NCBI RefSeq assembly: GCF_000349945.1
Contig: NC_020516.1
Coordinates: forward strand, 4,836,001 to 4,900,000
Direction: 5' to 3'
Origin: Azoarcus sp. KH32C
GTDB taxonomy: Bacteria > Pseudomonadota > Gammaproteobacteria > Burkholderiales > Rhodocyclaceae
Length of the DNA stretch: 64,000 nucleotides
Shown here: piece by piece, positions 41,811 to 51,029 of the stretch
Layout: every line of letters starts with the position of its first letter
How positions within the stretch are numbered: the first letter of the stretch is position 1
Program-made: the position numbers and the translations under genes
Notes under the pieces: generated by a model
Told to the model about the DNA's origin: nothing
Databases searched by the model: none
The model's input: only the letters and a program-made list of their open reading frames with translations

Positions 41811-41834
41811 CGGGGTGGCGCCGTAGCCGCCCCG
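41811..41834. terminator. Shared hairpin between convergent chemoreceptor and purU genes
   Basis: CGGGGTGGC pairs with GCCGCCCCG across a six-base loop, within the 42 bases between two convergent stops. There is no T tract on either strand, so the call rests on position and stem strength. Confidence 0.5.
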
Positions 41835-41842
41835 CGGCATGC

Positions 41843-42718
41843 TCAGCGGAACACGATGGTCTTGTTGCCGTGCAGCAACACACGGCCTTCGAGGTGATAG
41901 CGCAGGCCGCGCGCGAGCACCGTCTTCTCGATGTCCTTGCCGTAGCGGACCATGTCGTCGACGGAATCCGAGTGGTCGATGCGGATCACGTCCTGCTCGA
42001 TGATCGGGCCCTGGTCGAGTTCGGCCGTGACGTAGTGGCAGGTCGCGCCAATCAGCTTTACGCCCTTCGCCCAGGCCTGGTGGTAGGGCTTGGCGCCGAC
42101 GAAGCTCGGCAGGAAGCTGTGGTGGATGTTGATGATGCGCCCCGGGTAGGCGGCGCACAGGTCGGGCGCGAGAATCTGCATGTAGCGCGCGAGCACCATC
42201 GTGTCGCCACGCACTTCCTCGAAGATGCGGCGCACTTCGGCGTAGGCCGAGGCCTTGTTGTCCGCCGTGACCGGCACATGGTGGAAGGGGATGCCGTGCC
42301 ACTCGACGAAACCGCGGAAGGTGTCGTGGTTCGAGATCACGCAGGCGATCTCGATATCGAGTTCCTTCGACTGCCAGCGCGCGAGCAGATCGTAGAGGCA
42401 GTGCTCCTGCTTCGACACGAGCACGACCACGCGCTTCTTGACTGCCGAGTCGGTGATCGTCCATTCCATCTCGAGCTCTTCCGCGAGCGGACGGAAGCGC
42501 TCGCGGAACTCGGCGAGGTGGAAGGGTAGCGAGGAGGCCTTGATCTCGATGCGCATGAAGTAGCGCCCGACCGCTTCATTCTCGCGCGGAGGTTCGGCGT
42601 GCAGCGAGGTCTCGAGGATCCAGCCGTTGTGCTCGGCGACGAAGCCCGACACGCGGGCGACGATGCCGACGCGGTCGGGGCAGGACGCCGACAGGGTGTA
42701 GAAGCGTTCGCGGTGCAT
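41843..42718 (-). CDS. purU: Formyltetrahydrofolate deformylase
   Basis: A 291-residue enzyme that hydrolyses 10-formyltetrahydrofolate to formate and tetrahydrofolate, balancing one-carbon pools. The N-terminal ACT domain (YTLSASCPDRVGIVARVSGF) is followed by a formyl-transferase fold with INIHHSFLPSFVGAKPYHQA (catalytic His/Asn region) and the VTAELDQGPIIEQD motif holding the catalytic Asp. Length and both domains match PurU. It lies 12 bases after thrH on the same strand. Confidence 0.94.
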   Translation of the reverse strand: MHRERFYTLSASCPDRVGIVARVSGFVAEHNGWILETSLHAEPPRENEAVGRYFMRIEIKASSLPFHLAEFRERFRPLAEELEMEWTITDSAVKKRVVVLVSKQEHCLYDLLARWQSKELDIEIACVISNHDTFRGFVEWHGIPFHHVPVTADNKASAYAEVRRIFEEVRGDTMVLARYMQILAPDLCAAYPGRIINIHHSFLPSFVGAKPYHQAWAKGVKLIGATCHYVTAELDQGPIIEQDVIRIDHSDSVDDMVRYGKDIEKTVLARGLRYHLEGRVLLHGNKTIVFR

Positions 42719-42730
42719 CGCGGGAGCCCG

Positions 42731-43342
42731 TCAGGCGACGCGCGCGAAGGCCTTGTCGATCTCGCGGCGCAGTTCGGGGTAGCTGCGGGTGACCGGGAAT
42801 TGCGGGAATTCGCGGATCACGTTTTCCGGCGGATGGAACAGGATGCCGCCGTGGGCTTCGCCCAGCATCGCCGTGTCGTTGTAGGAGTCACCCGCGGCAA
42901 CGACGGTGAGCTTCAGCTCCTTGAAGCGCTTGACGGCTTCGCGCTTCTGGTCCGGCATGCGCAGGCGGTAGTCGACGAGCATGCCCTGCTCGTCGGCGAC
43001 GAGCGAGTGGCACAGCAGCGTCGGCCAGCCGAGCTGCTTCATCAGCGGCTTGGCGAATTCCTGGAAGGTGTCCGACAGGATCACGACCTGGTAGCTCGCG
43101 CGCAGGTCGTCGAGGAAGTCGCGCGCGCCGGGCATCGGGCCCATGCTGGCGATGACGTCCTGGATGTCGGGCAGGCCGAGCTTCCTTTCCGCCAGGATGT
43201 TCAGGCGGTACTTCATCAACGTGTCGTAGTTCGGCTCGTCGCGCGTCGTGCGGCGCAGTTCGGGGATGCCGGTACGCTCGGCGAATTCGATCCAGATTTC
43301 GGGAACCAGCACACCTTCGAGGTCGAGACAGACGATCTGCAC
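42731..43342 (-). CDS. thrH: ThrH-type phosphoserine phosphatase / phosphoserine:homoserine phosphotransferase
   Basis: A 203-residue HAD-superfamily protein. Motif I CLDLEGVLVPEIW has the nucleophile Asp, with Glu replacing the usual second Asp (DLEGV), as in ThrH; motif II is ILSDTF, and motif IV AGDSYNDTAML. Family knowledge: it moves phosphate from phosphoserine to homoserine or water, linking serine and threonine synthesis. It is 12 bases upstream of purU in the same transcript. Confidence 0.92.
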   Translation of the reverse strand: MQIVCLDLEGVLVPEIWIEFAERTGIPELRRTTRDEPNYDTLMKYRLNILAERKLGLPDIQDVIASMGPMPGARDFLDDLRASYQVVILSDTFQEFAKPLMKQLGWPTLLCHSLVADEQGMLVDYRLRMPDQKREAVKRFKELKLTVVAAGDSYNDTAMLGEAHGGILFHPPENVIREFPQFPVTRSYPELRREIDKAFARVA

Positions 43343-43549
43343 GGCAATATTCCTGTAGCGGCGATGGGCAAAGACCGGATTCTAACAGTCGGGGAGCGGC
43401 ACGTGCCGGCTTGCCGTCGAGCGGCGTCCGACGGGGGTCACGACAAGGGCATCGGAGGCCCGTCGACCATGTAACAAAAATTTATTTCTTGTATCCGGGA
43501 ACTGGGAATATCGCACGCGGTCTTTGACATTAGGCCCTATAATGAGGGC

Positions 43550-43613
43550 AATGGTGTAACCCTTTGGCCCCGATGGAGCCAATTTTCGGGGCTGCTTCGG
43601 CAGCCCCGTTTTT
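43550..43613 (+). ncRNA. Possible small RNA ending in a strong terminator
   Basis: A TATAAT at 43538-43543 would start a transcript near 43550 that ends about 64 bases later at a perfect eight-base-pair hairpin (CGGGGCTG / CAGCCCCG) with a T5 tail. Both neighbouring genes run on the opposite strand, and the T tract suits only the plus strand. An upstream CCCCG (near 43568) could pair with CGGGG of the terminator and compete with it. No good -35 element is seen at proper spacing, so this is a hypothesis. Confidence 0.35.
43587..43613 (+). terminator. Rho-independent terminator, plus strand, between thrH and ilvA
   Basis: CGGGGCTG, loop CTTCGG, CAGCCCCG, then TTTTT. On the minus strand the same hairpin is followed by AAAATTGG, so it is oriented for a plus-strand transcript, although no plus-strand gene is otherwise visible just upstream. 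Confidence 0.75.
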
Positions 43614-43642
43614 CTGTCCACGGCCAGCGTTTCGTTACACAC

Positions 43643-44881
43643 TTACACGAGGAGATTGCGCACCCGCAGTCCCTGCGTCGCAAGCTGCGTCAGCAGCGCA
43701 CGCTGATGGTCGGCGTCACGCGTCTCCATCTGCAGGATCACCTCGGTCATGCCCACCGCGACGTGCAGCTCGCCGCGCCGGTGTTCGACATGGCGCACGT
43801 TCATGCCGAGTTCCGCAACCGTCTTCAAGAGCCCCAGCAACTGTCCCGGGGCGTCCGAGATCGTCACCGCGACGCACATCAGCCGGCCGCTCGACGCGAG
43901 GCCGTAGTCGATCGAGCGCCCGACGAGCGTCATGTCCACGTTGCCGCCCGAAATCACGACCACCGCACGGTCGTCCGGGGCCAGCACGATCTTCTTCTGC
44001 ATCAGCGCCGCGAGCCCGACCACGCCCGCGCCCTCCCCGATCGTGCGGGTGCGTTCAAGCAAAGTGACGATGGCTTCGGCGATTGCGTTGTCGTCGACGG
44101 TGACGATCTCGTCGACGTAGCGCGCGATGACCTGGCGCGTCAGCAGCCCGGGCCGCTTGACCTTGATGCCGTCGGCGATGGTGTGGGCACCCGGCAGCAC
44201 CTCCTCCAGCGAACCGTCGCGCAGGAAGTTGCGCCACGGGGCGACGGTCTCGGTCTGCACCCCGATCACCCGGATCGCCGGGTTCTGCAGCTTGAGCGCG
44301 AGCGCGATGCCGGAGATCAGACCGCCGCCGCCGAGCGGCACGATCGCGACCGTCATGTCGGGTGCGTCTTCGAGCATTTCGAGGCCGCAGCTCGCCTGGC
44401 CGGCGATCACGTCCCAGTCGTCGTAGGGATGCAGGAAGGCGAGATCTTCCTCCTTCGCGAGCCGGCGCGCTTCGTCGGCGGCGACTTCGAGGTTGTCGCC
44501 GACGAGGCGCACGTCGGCACCGAGTTTGCGGCAGGACTGGATCTTCGTCAGCGGCGCATTGGTGGGCATCACGACCACCGCGCGCAGGCCGCACTGCGCC
44601 GCCGCGCGCGCGACGCCTTGCGCGTGGTTGCCGGCCGAGGCCGCGACGACACCGGTGGGCGGCGTGTCCGAATCGAGCAGCCGGCCAATCTTGTGCGTCG
44701 CGCCGCGCAGCTTGAAGGAGCCCGTGCGCTGCAGGTTCTCGAGCTTGAGCCGCAGCGGCACGCCGAGCTCTTCGGACAGGGGGTCGTTCTGCCACTGGAC
44801 GGTGCGGATCACGGCGTCGCGGATGCGATCCTGGGCAAGACGCAGGGCCGCAAGATCGAGCGGCACGGAAGATGGTGACAT
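43643..44881 (-). CDS. ilvA: Threonine ammonia-lyase with C-terminal ACT domain
   Basis: A 412-residue PLP enzyme that converts threonine to 2-oxobutanoate and ammonia. The PLP lysine is in TGSFKLRGA near residue 57, the phosphate-binding loop is PLGGGGLISG, and a C-terminal ACT domain (residues about 335-410, GQLLGLLKTVAELGMNVRHV) gives a place for effector control. Size is between the short TdcB form and the long two-ACT IlvA, so it could be either catabolic or biosynthetic. It supplies the isoleucine precursor if biosynthetic. Confidence 0.88.
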   Translation of the reverse strand: MSPSSVPLDLAALRLAQDRIRDAVIRTVQWQNDPLSEELGVPLRLKLENLQRTGSFKLRGATHKIGRLLDSDTPPTGVVAASAGNHAQGVARAAAQCGLRAVVVMPTNAPLTKIQSCRKLGADVRLVGDNLEVAADEARRLAKEEDLAFLHPYDDWDVIAGQASCGLEMLEDAPDMTVAIVPLGGGGLISGIALALKLQNPAIRVIGVQTETVAPWRNFLRDGSLEEVLPGAHTIADGIKVKRPGLLTRQVIARYVDEIVTVDDNAIAEAIVTLLERTRTIGEGAGVVGLAALMQKKIVLAPDDRAVVVISGGNVDMTLVGRSIDYGLASSGRLMCVAVTISDAPGQLLGLLKTVAELGMNVRHVEHRRGELHVAVGMTEVILQMETRDADHQRALLTQLATQGLRVRNLLV

Positions 44882-45027
44882 TGTGGGTCCTTGATCGAGC
44901 GCTTGTGGCGCAAGAGGGCTAATTTACCCGCAAACCGCCAGCAAGCGCCCGCTGCAGCGCCGCACGAACCAGCGCGACACCAATTCCGATATACACTGAA
45001 ACAATCTAAGCGCAGACATCGCCCCAG

Positions 45028-46236
45028 ATGATCAAACTGATCCGCATCGAACAGCTCGCACCGGGCATGTTCATCCATGACCTGAATTGCGACTGGACCG
45101 ATCACGATTTCATCCGCAACCAGTTCCTCGTCGCCGACGCGGAAACGGTCGCCCGCGTGGGCGAGATCGGGGTGCATGAAATCTATATTGACACCTCGCG
45201 CGGCGGCGATGTGGCGGATGCCCCGACGGAGGACGACCGGCGTAGCGAACTCGATGCGACGCTCGGCCACATCGCAGCGGCGCCGCAGCCGCGGCTGGAA
45301 AGCGTCTCGCGCGATGCCGAACTCCAACGGGCGCGCCGCCTGCAGGGCGAGGCGGAACAGATCGTGCGGGGCGTCATGGGCGACGTGCGCATCGGCAAGC
45401 AGATCGAGCTGGAGAAGGTCGAGCCGCTCGTCGAGAAGATCGTCGCCTCGATCTTCCGCCAGCCCGACGCGCTGCTGCCGCTGCTGCACCTGAAGGACCA
45501 TGACGACTACACTTTCATGCACTCGGTGTCGGTGTGCGCATTGCTGACGAGCTTCGCGCGCACGCTCGAGCTGCCGCGCGAAGTCATCAAGGAGATCTCG
45601 ATCGGCGCGCTGCTGCACGACGTCGGCAAGGCGAAGGTGCCCGACGGCATCCTCAACAAGCCCGCGAAGCTGACCGACGCCGAGTTCGACAAGATGAAGT
45701 CACACGTCGTGCAGAGCAAGATCATCCTGCAGCATACGCCGGGCATCAGCGAGATCGCGCTCGACGTCGCCGCCGAGCACCATGAGCGTTTCGACGGCAC
45801 GGGATACCCGAACAAGCTCAAGGGCAGCGAGATCAGTCTGTACGGTCAGATGGGGGCGATCGTCGACGTCTATGACGCGATCACGTCGAACCGCGTGTAC
45901 CACAAGGGCATGCCGCCGACGCAGGCACTGAGGAAGCTCCTCGAATGGAGCAAGTACCACTTCGACCCCAAGCTCGTGCACGCCTTCATCCGCTCGGTCG
46001 GCATCTATCCGAGCGGATCGCTGGTGCGCCTCGAAAGTGGCAAGCTCGCCGTCGTGCAGGCGCAGAACATGGAACACCTGCTGCAGCCGACGGTGCTCGT
46101 GATGTTCGACGCGATCAGACGCTGCTACCTGACGCCCCAGGTCCTCGACCTGGCGAAGTCGAAGGACGTGATCATCGAACACGAAGACTTCGACAAGTGG
46201 CAGATCGATCCGGCGCGGTGGATCGCGGCGGGCTGA
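45028..46236 (+). CDS. HD-GYP-domain phosphodiesterase with DUF3391
   Basis: A 402-residue cytosolic protein. The N-terminal DUF3391 (IRIEQLAPGMFIHDLNCDW) precedes an HD-GYP domain: DDYTFMHSVSVCALL, the metal site HDVGKAKVP, and the GYP signature HHERFDGTGYPNKLKG. All metal ligands look present, so it should cleave cyclic-di-GMP to GMP. It is divergent from ilvA across 146 bases and convergent with the YheS gene. Confidence 0.93.
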   Translation: MIKLIRIEQLAPGMFIHDLNCDWTDHDFIRNQFLVADAETVARVGEIGVHEIYIDTSRGGDVADAPTEDDRRSELDATLGHIAAAPQPRLESVSRDAELQRARRLQGEAEQIVRGVMGDVRIGKQIELEKVEPLVEKIVASIFRQPDALLPLLHLKDHDDYTFMHSVSVCALLTSFARTLELPREVIKEISIGALLHDVGKAKVPDGILNKPAKLTDAEFDKMKSHVVQSKIILQHTPGISEIALDVAAEHHERFDGTGYPNKLKGSEISLYGQMGAIVDVYDAITSNRVYHKGMPPTQALRKLLEWSKYHFDPKLVHAFIRSVGIYPSGSLVRLESGKLAVVQAQNMEHLLQPTVLVMFDAIRRCYLTPQVLDLAKSKDVIIEHEDFDKWQIDPARWIAAG

Positions 46237-46249
46237 GCGGCAACCGCGT

Positions 46250-48181
46250 TCAGTCGGCGGGCAGCGACTCCAGCGTTTCGGAGATTTCCAGCCAGCGCAG
46301 TTCCGCGGTCTCGATCCATTCGGCGAGCTCGGCCTGGCGCTTGAGCAGCGTCTGCAGCTGACTGGTATCGCCGGAGGAATACAGTGCCGGATCGGCGAGA
46401 CGCGCATCCAGCAACTTCTTCTCGCCCTGCCAGCCGGCCATCTTCTTTTCGAGCTGATCGAGTTCCTTGACGAGCGGGCGCCGTGTCGCGAGCCGCGCCT
46501 GGCGCTCGGCGGCGGATTGCTCGCGTTCGGCCTTGCGCGCGGCCTTGTCGGCGGCACGGTCGGGGCACTTCGCAGCTTCGGTCGCCTGCGCGCGGCGCTC
46601 GGCGAGCCAGTCGCGGTAGTCGTCGAGGTCGCCGTCGAAGGGCTGGATGCGGCCGTCGTCGACGAGCAGGAAGCGGTCGCAGGTCGCCCGCAAGAGCGCC
46701 CGGTCGTGCGACACGAGCACCATGCCGCCTTCGTAGTCCTGCATCGCGAGCGTCAGCGCGTGGCGCATTTCGAGATCGAGGTGGTTCGTCGGCTCGTCCA
46801 GCAACAGCAGGTTCGGCCGCTGCCAGATCATCAGCGCGAGCGCGAGGCGCGACTTCTCGCCGCCGGAGAACGGCCCGCAGGGGGTCGTCGCGGGCGTCGA
46901 GGTGCCGCCGACGCCGTCGCCGCGGAAGTCGAAACCGCCGAGATAGTCGCGCAGTTCCTGTTCGCGCGCCGCGGGGTCTAGGCGCGCGAGGTGCTGCAGC
47001 GGCGACTCGTCGGGACGCAGGGTTTCGAGCTGATGCTGCGCGAAGTAGCCGATCGCGAGGCCCTTGCCTTCGGTGCGCGTACCGTCGGCGAGTGGCAGAC
47101 CGCCCGCAAGCAGCTTGATCAGCGTCGACTTGCCGGCGCCGTTGCGGCCGAGGAGACCCACCCGCTCGCCCGGGCGCAGCGTCAGGCGCACGCGGTCGAG
47201 CACCGTGCGCTCGCCGTAGGCGACGGCGCCATCCTCGATCTGCAGCAAGGGGTCCGGCGCAGGCGGGGCGTCGCGGAAGGTGAAGCCGAAGGGCGTGTCG
47301 ATGTGCGCGGCGGCGATGCGCTCCATGCGCTCCAACGCCTTGATGCGGCTCTGCGCCTGGCGGGCCTTGGTGGCCTTCGCACGGAAACGGCGGATGTAGT
47401 CCTCGATGTGCGCGATCTCGCGCTGCTGCTTCTCGAACATCGACTGCTGCTGCGCGAGGCGCTCGGCGCGCTGGCGCTCGAAGTCGGAGTAGCCGCCGGT
47501 GTAGAGCGTCAGGCGCTGCTGTTCGATGTGGGCGATGTGGGTGACGCAGGCGTCGAGGAATTCCCGGTCGTGCGAGATCAGGATCAGCGTGCCGCGGTAG
47601 TCGCGCAGCCACTGCTCTAGCCACAGCACGGCGTCGAGGTCGAGGTGGTTCGTCGGTTCGTCGAGGAGCAGGAGATCCGAACGGCACATCAGCGCCTGCG
47701 CGAGGTTGAGCCGCATCCGCCAGCCGCCGGAGAAGTCCGACACCGGCCGCTCCGCGTCGTTGCCGACGAAGCCGAGGCCATCGAGGAGCGCCGCTGCGCG
47801 GGCACGCGCCGCGTAGCCGCCGATCTCGTGCAGCCGTGCGTGCAGTTCTCCGATGTGTGCGCCATCGTGGGCCGCCTCGGCCGCCGCGAGCCTCGCCTCG
47901 ACGTCGCGCAGTTCGGCGTCGCCGTCGAGCACGTATTCGATCGCCGCCTTCGCGAGCGCCGGCGTCTCCTGCGCGACGTGGGCGATCTGCCAGCCGGAGG
48001 GGATGTCGAGATCTCCCTGGTCCTGGTGCAGGCCGCCGCGCAGCAGTGCGAAGAGGCTGGACTTGCCGGTGCCGTTGGCGCCGGTCAGGCCGACGCGCCA
48101 GCCGGGGTGGATCTGCAGCGAGACGTTATCGACGAGGACTTTCGCGCCGCGCGCGAGGCGGAGGTTACGAAACTGGATCAC
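46250..48181 (-). CDS. yheS: ABC-F ATPase, YheS type
   Basis: A 643-residue soluble protein with two ABC cassettes joined by the arm linker, and a C-terminal coiled coil. Walker A sequences are TGANGTGKSSLF and LGRNGAGKSTLI; signatures are DFSGGWRMRLNLAQAL and FSGGEKSRLALAL. The stretch RFRAKATKARQAQSRIKALE is the interdomain arm. High similarity of order and motifs to E. coli YheS is evident. ABC-F proteins bind the ribosomal E site. It overlaps nothing and converges with the HD-GYP gene. Confidence 0.92.
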   Translation of the reverse strand: MIQFRNLRLARGAKVLVDNVSLQIHPGWRVGLTGANGTGKSSLFALLRGGLHQDQGDLDIPSGWQIAHVAQETPALAKAAIEYVLDGDAELRDVEARLAAAEAAHDGAHIGELHARLHEIGGYAARARAAALLDGLGFVGNDAERPVSDFSGGWRMRLNLAQALMCRSDLLLLDEPTNHLDLDAVLWLEQWLRDYRGTLILISHDREFLDACVTHIAHIEQQRLTLYTGGYSDFERQRAERLAQQQSMFEKQQREIAHIEDYIRRFRAKATKARQAQSRIKALERMERIAAAHIDTPFGFTFRDAPPAPDPLLQIEDGAVAYGERTVLDRVRLTLRPGERVGLLGRNGAGKSTLIKLLAGGLPLADGTRTEGKGLAIGYFAQHQLETLRPDESPLQHLARLDPAAREQELRDYLGGFDFRGDGVGGTSTPATTPCGPFSGGEKSRLALALMIWQRPNLLLLDEPTNHLDLEMRHALTLAMQDYEGGMVLVSHDRALLRATCDRFLLVDDGRIQPFDGDLDDYRDWLAERRAQATEAAKCPDRAADKAARKAEREQSAAERQARLATRRPLVKELDQLEKKMAGWQGEKKLLDARLADPALYSSGDTSQLQTLLKRQAELAEWIETAELRWLEISETLESLPAD

Positions 48182-48324
48182 GACGATGCTTCGAAAGGCA
48201 AAGGCGACATTCTACGCAAGGGATCGCTCGGCCTCATATCGTATCCGGCTGCAACCGCGGTCAGCGAATCCGGCGGCAAAGGCGTTATCCTAGCCATCCC
48301 TGTCTTCAATCGCTCCACGACATC

Positions 48325-48975
48325 GTGCCCCGCCTTCCGCTCCTGCTGCTCGCCTTCGCATGCGCCCTGCCCCTTTCCGCCAACGCGACCGATGATGCCG
48401 CCGCGGACGCGGACGCCGCCGAACTTGCCCGCGCCGCGGCGCTGCGCGACGACGCCAAATCATTGCGCGGCAAGGCCGACGCTGAACTCGAGGCGCAGCA
48501 GATCGCGTGTCGCAAGGCAGTGCTGGTCAATCGCTGCGTCACGAAGGCGAAGGAAGCGCGGCTTGTGACCGTTCGCAAGGCGCGTGAGATGGAAATCGAA
48601 GCAAGCAAGATCGAGACGGGGCAGAAACGCCGTGCAGCGGCCGAATCCGGACGCAGCGCGGGCACCAACGCGCCGACCCGTCCCGCTCCCGAAACCGATC
48701 CCGCGGCGCAAGTCCTGCCACCCGACCCGTCAGTGGCGGAGACGCAGCGCGAACGGCAGGAAAACGCCGTCAAGGCCGTCGAGCAGCAGAAAGCCGCCCA
48801 AAAGGTGAAGGATGCCGCCAAGGCCCGCGAGCGGGCGAAGGCTAACGCGGATGCGGCCGAGCGCGCCGCGGCCGCCCGTGGCGATAAGGAGCGCTACGAC
48901 CGCAAGCTGCGCAAGTATCAGGAAGACAAGGCACAGAAGGAACAGGAGAGTGCCCAGGGCGCAAGCGGCAAGTAG
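48325..48975 (+). CDS. Exported alanine-rich coiled-coil protein
   Basis: A 216-residue protein with a signal peptide (LPLLLLAFACALPLSANA) starting at a GTG. The mature part is almost all charged and alanine-rich helix (EIEASKIETGQKRRAAAE; KVKDAAKARERAKANADAAE) with a Pro-rich stretch near residue 130 and one CxnC pair (IACRKAVLVNRCVTK). It is probably a periplasmic coiled coil; I recognise no family. No ATG gives the signal peptide, so GTG is preferred over longer in-frame starts that run back through the yheS region. Confidence 0.6.
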   Translation: MPRLPLLLLAFACALPLSANATDDAAADADAAELARAAALRDDAKSLRGKADAELEAQQIACRKAVLVNRCVTKAKEARLVTVRKAREMEIEASKIETGQKRRAAAESGRSAGTNAPTRPAPETDPAAQVLPPDPSVAETQRERQENAVKAVEQQKAAQKVKDAAKARERAKANADAAERAAAARGDKERYDRKLRKYQEDKAQKEQESAQGASGK

Positions 48976-48981
48976 GAGTCT

Positions 48982-49584
48982 CTAGCCCTTGCGATGCGCC
49001 CATTCGAGGGCGTCTTCGAGCCGGTCGTTCCCCCAGAAGAGCTCCTCGCCGACGCGGAAGCTGGGCGCTCCGAACAGTCCCAGCTCGCTCGCCCTTTCGG
49101 TCTGGCGGCGCAAGGCAAGCTTGTTGTCGTCCGTGACCGCCTCGTCGAGCAGGCGCTTCGCCGGCAGATTCAGCTCGGACAGGATCCCGCCGACCACTTC
49201 GGCCTCGCCGATGTCGCGGTCCTCGGCGAAGTTCGCGCGCATCACCGCACGCGAGAAGGGAGCGACCCAGTCTTCCTTCGCACCGAGCAGCGCGACCCGC
49301 GCGGCAAGCATGCCGTTGCGCGGAAAGCGGCTCGGCACCTGGAACGGTAGCTCGTACTTCGCCGCCAGCCGCGCCAGGTCGCGCCACATGTAGCGCCCCT
49401 TGGGCGGGTAGATGTTGAAGGGCGAATCGTTCCACCCCATCGCGAGGAACACCGGCCCGAGCAGGAAGGGCCGCCAATCGACCTCGACACCGGCCCGCTC
49501 GGCCAGCCCCTCGATGCGCATCACCGAAAGATACGAGTAGGAACTCGCAAATTCGTACCAGAATTCGATGCGGGGGCGGGACAT
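48982..49584 (-). CDS. DsbA-fold protein, 2-hydroxychromene-2-carboxylate isomerase-like
   Basis: A 200-residue protein of the DsbA-like thioredoxin superfamily. The opening IEFWYEFASSYSYLS has serine in place of the usual active-site cysteine pair, as in the GSH-dependent HCCA isomerase (kappa-GST) branch. The GAPSFRVGEELFWGNDRLED strand with cis-proline is near the C-terminus. These proteins use glutathione to isomerise aromatic breakdown intermediates. No aromatic pathway genes are nearby. ATG at 49584 is chosen over an in-frame ATG seven codons upstream. Confidence 0.83.
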   Translation of the reverse strand: MSRPRIEFWYEFASSYSYLSVMRIEGLAERAGVEVDWRPFLLGPVFLAMGWNDSPFNIYPPKGRYMWRDLARLAAKYELPFQVPSRFPRNGMLAARVALLGAKEDWVAPFSRAVMRANFAEDRDIGEAEVVGGILSELNLPAKRLLDEAVTDDNKLALRRQTERASELGLFGAPSFRVGEELFWGNDRLEDALEWAHRKG

Positions 49585-49645
49585 CGCTGGGCTCCGGGTA
49601 GGCAAATTTCTATCACTCTAGACCACCGGGGCGCAGCCTGCCCTG

Positions 49646-49978
49646 TTAGGCGGCGCGGCGCGCGCGCCCCGCGTTGGCGGGCTGGACGTGCAACAGGCTC
49701 GCCATGCGTTCGAGCCAGCCGCTCGGGTGGCCTTGGCGCGCGGCGACGGGCTTTTGAATGACGACTTCGGCATTGCCGACCCCGGTCATCAGCACGCCGC
49801 TGTCGAAGGACAGCGTAAAGGACTGGCCGGTCTTCAGCACGATGTCGCGGCTGTCGCCTTGCTGCGTGAGCCAGATGCAGCCCTTGCGCACCGTGACTTC
49901 GGCGCCTTTCGTGTGATCGAGAACCATCGACTCCCGCGACGACAGCGTGACGCGGGTGAATTCGCTACGGATATCCAT
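49646..49978 (-). CDS. DUF2917-family protein
   Basis: A 110-residue protein with the DUF2917 pattern: a beta-rich cupin-like core (VTVRKGCIWLTQQGDSRDIV, then LKTGQSFTL) and a basic tail. No function is established for the family; it often lies beside a LysR-type regulator, as here, where it is divergent from one across 133 bases. No signal peptide is present. Confidence 0.8.
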   Translation of the reverse strand: MDIRSEFTRVTLSSRESMVLDHTKGAEVTVRKGCIWLTQQGDSRDIVLKTGQSFTLSFDSGVLMTGVGNAEVVIQKPVAARQGHPSGWLERMASLLHVQPANAGRARRAA

Positions 49979-50111
49979 GATTTATTACTCCTCGTCGGGC
50001 TCGCAGCGCGCCGTCGTACGCGGCGCTACCGCTCTTGCCACGCGTGAAGTATCGTCATTCATAAATGCCGGAACAAACGGAAAAACCGCATCTGTCGCAT
50101 GCGTAAATCTC

Positions 50112-51008
50112 ATGCATAAGCCGCTTGGAAAAGTTCCTCCGCTGGACCCGCTGCGCGGTTTCGTCGCCGCGGCGCGCCACCTGAGCTTCACCCATGCGGC
50201 CGAAGAGCTCTTCCTCACCCAGTCGGCAATCAGCCGCCAGGTGCAGACGCTGGAGGCGGCCCTCGGCGTGCCGCTGTTCGTGCGCGGGGTGCGCAGCCTC
50301 ACGCTGACCGACGAGGGCGAACGCCTCGCGCGTGCGGCGGAAGGCTGGCTGCAGGAGTATGCGGCCCTCGCCGCGACACTCGCGCGCACCGGACCGCGCC
50401 CGGTGACGGTCACCGCCAGTATCGGGATTTCGGCGCTGTGGCTCGTGCCACGGTTGTCGCGCTTCCAGCAGCGGCATCCGGATATCGACGTGCGGGTCGC
50501 CGCGAGCAACCGGATGCTGGATCTCGCGCACGACGACGTCGACATCGCGATCCGTTACTGCGCGAACCGCGACGCCCCGCCGGGGGCGGAGCGCCTCTTC
50601 GGCGAAACGGTGATCCCGGTCGCGACGCCGGCGATCGCGGCGCGCCCGCTCGACGCGCGGACCTTGCCGGAGACGACGCTGCTCGACTTCGACGATCCGC
50701 ACTATCCCTGGCTGCGCTGGACGGACTGGCTTGCGGCGATGAAGCTCGAGAACGAGCGCCCGCGCGCAGTGCTCGTCTTCAATCACTACGACCAGCTGAT
50801 CCAGGCCGCGGTCGCCGGCCAGGGCATTGCGATCGGGCGCGAACGGCTGGTCGATCATCTGATCGCCGAGGGGCGCCTCGCGGTGGTCGGCGACGGCCGC
50901 ATGGAGATGACCGATCGCGGCTACTGGCTGGTGCTCGGGCCAGCAACGCCGCGACGCGAAGTCATCTGCTTCGCCGATTGGCTGCGCGAGGAGGCGGGTG
51001 CCGGCTGA
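50112..51008 (+). CDS. LysR-family regulator, GcvA-like
   Basis: A 298-residue transcription factor. The N-terminal winged helix (LRGFVAAARHLSFTHAAEEL, then FLTQSAISRQVQTLEAALGV) is followed by a ligand-binding domain (DVDIAIRYCANRDAPPGAER). The pattern matches the GcvA-like branch. It is divergent from the DUF2917 gene, its likely target. An in-frame start 55 codons upstream would extend across the divergent gene, so ATG at 50112 is used. Confidence 0.9.
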   Translation: MHKPLGKVPPLDPLRGFVAAARHLSFTHAAEELFLTQSAISRQVQTLEAALGVPLFVRGVRSLTLTDEGERLARAAEGWLQEYAALAATLARTGPRPVTVTASIGISALWLVPRLSRFQQRHPDIDVRVAASNRMLDLAHDDVDIAIRYCANRDAPPGAERLFGETVIPVATPAIAARPLDARTLPETTLLDFDDPHYPWLRWTDWLAAMKLENERPRAVLVFNHYDQLIQAAVAGQGIAIGRERLVDHLIAEGRLAVVGDGRMEMTDRGYWLVLGPATPRREVICFADWLREEAGAG

Positions 51009-51029
51009 AGGCGAATCGGCGGACGCAGC

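Larger units (their letters stand above)
43343..43642. other. 300-base spacer between thrH and ilvA
   Basis: No protein gene is supported. It contains, on the plus strand, a TATAAT at 43538-43543 and a strong terminator ending near 43613, the hallmarks of a short transcript (listed as a possible small RNA). The thrH promoter must also lie here. GC falls around 43470-43500. Confidence 0.55.

Noticed and set aside
43524..43543. TTGACA followed by TATAAT as a sigma-70 promoter
   Set aside because: Only eight bases separate the two hexamers; 16-18 are needed. The TATAAT alone is kept as a weak -10 for the possible small RNA.
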